Made by a program: the position numbers and the translations under genes. A stretch of DNA of 64,000 bases, taken from NCBI GenBank assembly GCA_001630475.1, contig KV419430.1, positions 89,031 to 153,030 of the forward strand, in the 5' to 3' direction. Numbering within the stretch: position 1 is the first letter of the stretch; the number at the start of each line of letters is the position of its first letter. Below are positions 61,657 to 64,000 of this stretch, in pieces. This DNA is from Sistotremastrum niveocremeum HHB9708. Taxonomy: Eukaryota; Basidiomycota; Agaricomycetes; Sistotremastrales; Sistotremastraceae. Below the pieces are notes generated by a model that worked only from the letters and a program-made list of their open reading frames with translations, did not search any database and had not been told where the DNA came from.

Positions 61657-61986
61657 CTCACAGCATCGCTCCAACTTCAAAGCGTATCGTCAATGCCTTG
61701 CGACATCATAATCTAACAGAGACATCATGTGAATATGAAAAGCACCCCAGTATTCGTCAATTTCGCAGAATAATCAGGGCCGTGCACGGCATAGAGACCT
61801 CCCGTCTTCAATAAAGGCAGGAATAAGCGATATTTTTGGGCGGATTAGAGGGAGTGAATACGCAGAGGACGGAAATAAGTGTCAGACGCTGATGGTCTTA
61901 AGTTTTCCGGTCTGCCTCGTTGTGAACGTGCAAAGACGCGACGATCGCTCCATCGGCGTAGGCTCATTCCTAAATAAGCCCATGTG

Positions 61987-62057
61987 AAACTCCGCTTCAC
62001 ACTCCGGAGGACCTCCGGAGGAGGTCCTCCGGAGTGTGAGGAGGAGGCGCGGAGTTT
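61987..62057. repeat. large perfect inverted repeat (hairpin)
   Basis: Bases 61998-62016 and 62020-62038 are perfect 19-base reverse complements separated by three bases. Outside them, AAACTCCGC (61987-61995) and GCGGAGTTT (62049-62057) form a second perfect nine-base pair of arms. The inner arms are themselves built from CTCCGGAGG repeats. The structure falls in an otherwise gene-free interval, inside a 123-codon plus-strand frame that has no protein-like features. Confidence 0.85.
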
Positions 62058-63189
62058 ACGAGCGGGGTTTGAATCGAACCTACCATCGGCGGAAGATGAA
62101 TGCCTTGATATTCAACCATATTGGTCAGTCCAGCTGTTTACAGAAAGGGCATCGGCTATTCAATTGGGGGTTGAAATGAGGTCAGGCGGTAGGCAGAACA
62201 CGAAGCAGAGCTATGACTTGAGGACTGGGCATGTTCCAAGATTTTTGTCGACTATCAGCAGGAGACTATCGTTTCCCGGGATTATGGTCGAGGTTTTAAG
62301 GAGTGGAAGACACAATGTGAGGCCTGTGAGGATTGGGGTTCAAGCACGTTTATGAGAAAGGTTCACTAGATTATCCGAAGTTATAATTGCCGACACGGAG
62401 CGTCTATCTTACCGTCAATGCATGGCGGTATGGCCGATGTGCATCACAGTATATTTGTATCCATCCTGATTTGATTGCTTCCTATTCTATATCTCTTTGG
62501 TTCCTCGGCATCATTATCACGAACAGAAGCGGCTAAGAAGGATCTCATAACAACACCAAAAATCAATAATCTACACGATGGCCACCCAAAATTAAATCGA
62601 TGAATTGTTCGGAGGGCTTACGGATCTCTGTCATCGCATCCTTCGCCTTGCAGCCCGATCGTCCCCAGATTCCCGTTTCTTGGTCGCGATGCGACTTTGA
62701 ATGGAATCCGAAAGGACGCCGGCCCATCCAGCAATCCGTCTCCATTCCAGTCAGAGGCAGGGTTGACCTCGATGTATCACTAGTACTCTGGTGATAAGAG
62801 ACAGAGTCCGATCCGTCCGATCTTGCTTGTATATGTGGCAAGATCCATTCGCCTTGATGACTGGCTTAGAACGAATTATCGATCGACTCCGCGGAGGGTG
62901 GGGGACACGGTGCATGCAGCTACACCCAGCTGTTGACGTTCGGCGACCGATGAACCACCGCAGCCGGCCTCTTAGCTAGTCCAGTCGGCACTGGCGGGCG
63001 GTGGGTTTCCTAAGAGTTCTTCAGGTTCGAACGAAGGGAATGCTGGAATGTGGAGCGTTCGAATTTCGATGGAGATATGTGGGGCGATGTCTGGGAAAGA
63101 GAAGTAGGCACTGACGCCTGACTGAACAGCTCTAAGACAAACGGCGAATAAGCGTTCAAACTACGCTCCCACGAGAATAATTTACACAC
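62058..63189. other. gene-poor stretch
   Basis: Short frames on both strands (for example 62563-62841, minus) have no motif, start context or intron support. Nothing is called. Confidence 0.4.
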
Positions 63190-63804
63190 CTAAACTTCTT
63201 CTAGATACCCCTGCAAGATAAGATGCTCGATATCCGCTCGCCGTACGAGATAACGTTGGCCTTTTTGGAAATCGATGGCTCCCAGCTCCGTCGTCACCAC
63301 GCCGCAATCTCTCACAACTATGACCAGAGCGTGAATGTCCTTGGGAGGCGTGATGATGCCCATCGTAATGTCCACGACATCGCTCAGGTCGGACCTATAC
63401 TCCATCGTGATTCGCGCGTATTCTCTCATGAAATCGACTTCGTGAGGCGACAGCTTTCCCCTCACATCAGGGTCGTTCAAGACGTGGGGAAGAGCTCCTC
63501 CTACAGCCCAATACATGTCCTTCAGCATAGACAACCGAAATTGATGGTAAGCGAGCAAACAACGTTTGTCGCGCTCGATAGTTGTCTGGATCATCGTGAG
63601 TGCGCATAGCTCTGGATGAGGTATTTCGTTGGCCGGGAGATGCGAGACCGAAGAGAGCAGAGCGGTGAGGTCGCGATCAAGAACACGTATTTCACGAGAG
63701 AGTTGGCGGACCAGGTTGTCATTGTATTTATACAGCGTTCCCGAGTTGCTAGAGCGTTTGCACTCTGTAATCAACTGCACTGACAGCTCGGTGCTGGATG
63801 ACAT
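63190..63804 (-). CDS. PSF1: GINS complex subunit Psf1
   Basis: This is a subunit of the GINS tetramer (Sld5-Psf1-Psf2-Psf3), part of the CMG replicative helicase, acting in the nucleus at replication forks. A single exon gives 204 residues, close to the family's usual 200. The helical A domain has YNDNLVRQLSREIRVLDRDL, CALTMIQTTIERDKRCLLAY and LSPHEVDFMREYARITMEYR. The small C-terminal B domain, needed for CMG assembly, is present: PPKDIHALVIVVRDCG, TTELGAIDFQKGQRYLVRRA, DIEHLILQGYLEEV. The ATG at 63804 opens directly onto the family N-terminus. The gene appears complete and intact. Confidence 0.9.
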   Translation of the reverse strand: MSSSTELSVQLITECKRSSNSGTLYKYNDNLVRQLSREIRVLDRDLTALLSSVSHLPANEIPHPELCALTMIQTTIERDKRCLLAYHQFRLSMLKDMYWAVGGALPHVLNDPDVRGKLSPHEVDFMREYARITMEYRSDLSDVVDITMGIITPPKDIHALVIVVRDCGVVTTELGAIDFQKGQRYLVRRADIEHLILQGYLEEV

Positions 63805-64000
63805 GAATGATCGCCTGAGGCGTGACGTGACGCGCCGTCACGACAAGTTTCAATTTCTCGGCACGCAAGTCGGCACGGTTTGTATACCATGTTTTGTCGA
63901 GCGACATCCTAGCATTCCACACGAGTGCATCTCCACAGGACTATCACGCACTAGATAAGGAAGACTAGATGAATTCCGGACCTTAAGGATTGCATGCAAT

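Noticed and set aside
62050-62120. tRNA-like arms on the minus strand next to the hairpin
   Set aside because: A five-base anticodon-like stem and a GGTTCGATTC loop are present, but the T-stem and acceptor stem do not pair.

Overview
The window reads as nuclear DNA of a basidiomycete fungus of the Agaricomycetes type. Almost every recognisable gene is split by short GT-AG introns of roughly 45 to 60 bases. The gene set contains families that are expanded in mushrooms and their relatives: a FunK1-type kinase, UstYa/DUF3328 proteins, mushroom-type G-domain proteins, an Aleuria-type fucose lectin and small hydrophobic secreted proteins. No rRNA, tRNA, CRISPR array or complete transposon was found.

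The first 24 kb is accessory and gene-poor. It holds one apparently intact G-domain (P-loop GTPase) gene on the minus strand (about 4.0-6.5 kb) and a second on the plus strand (about 10.6-12.4 kb). Between them lies a decayed copy whose P-loop is deleted, inside a duplicated block shared by 6.69-7.30 and 10.29-10.93 kb. Hypothetical genes sit at 7.8-9.5 and 12.5-13.1 kb. Two tandem UstYa-like genes with matching exon structure lie at 16.15-17.14 and 18.72-19.72 kb, and a diverged direct duplication lies at 20.46-21.09 kb.

The stretch from 24 to 43.5 kb is mostly housekeeping. It has an F-box gene, a small secreted hydrophobic protein, the NEDD8 E1 regulatory subunit (ULA1), a TSC2/tuberin homologue with a complete RapGAP domain, PUF6, and a large disordered protein of unknown role. 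ULA1 and TSC2 converge; TSC2 and PUF6 diverge from a shared 0.7 kb interval.

The stretch from 43.5 to 64 kb alternates accessory and core DNA: a BTB-like remnant, a broken hypothetical gene, a many-exon unknown gene (48.0-50.2 kb), an acyl-CoA dehydrogenase, a second small secreted hydrophobic protein, the bifunctional arginine-biosynthesis gene ARG5,6, a FunK1-like kinase reduced to its C-lobe, a six-bladed fucose lectin, a large perfect hairpin, and PSF1 of the GINS replication complex.

The most unusual item is a pair of nearly identical blocks at 43.88-44.07 and 58.40-58.60 kb on the minus strand. Each carries an upstream GTGCAC repeat, a TATA box, a start codon and an 80-base intron, and together they predict tiny spliced peptides of 16 and 35 residues whose second exons diverge. 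The tandem UstYa pair is the other candidate for a specialised pathway, although no complete RiPP cluster can be seen around it.
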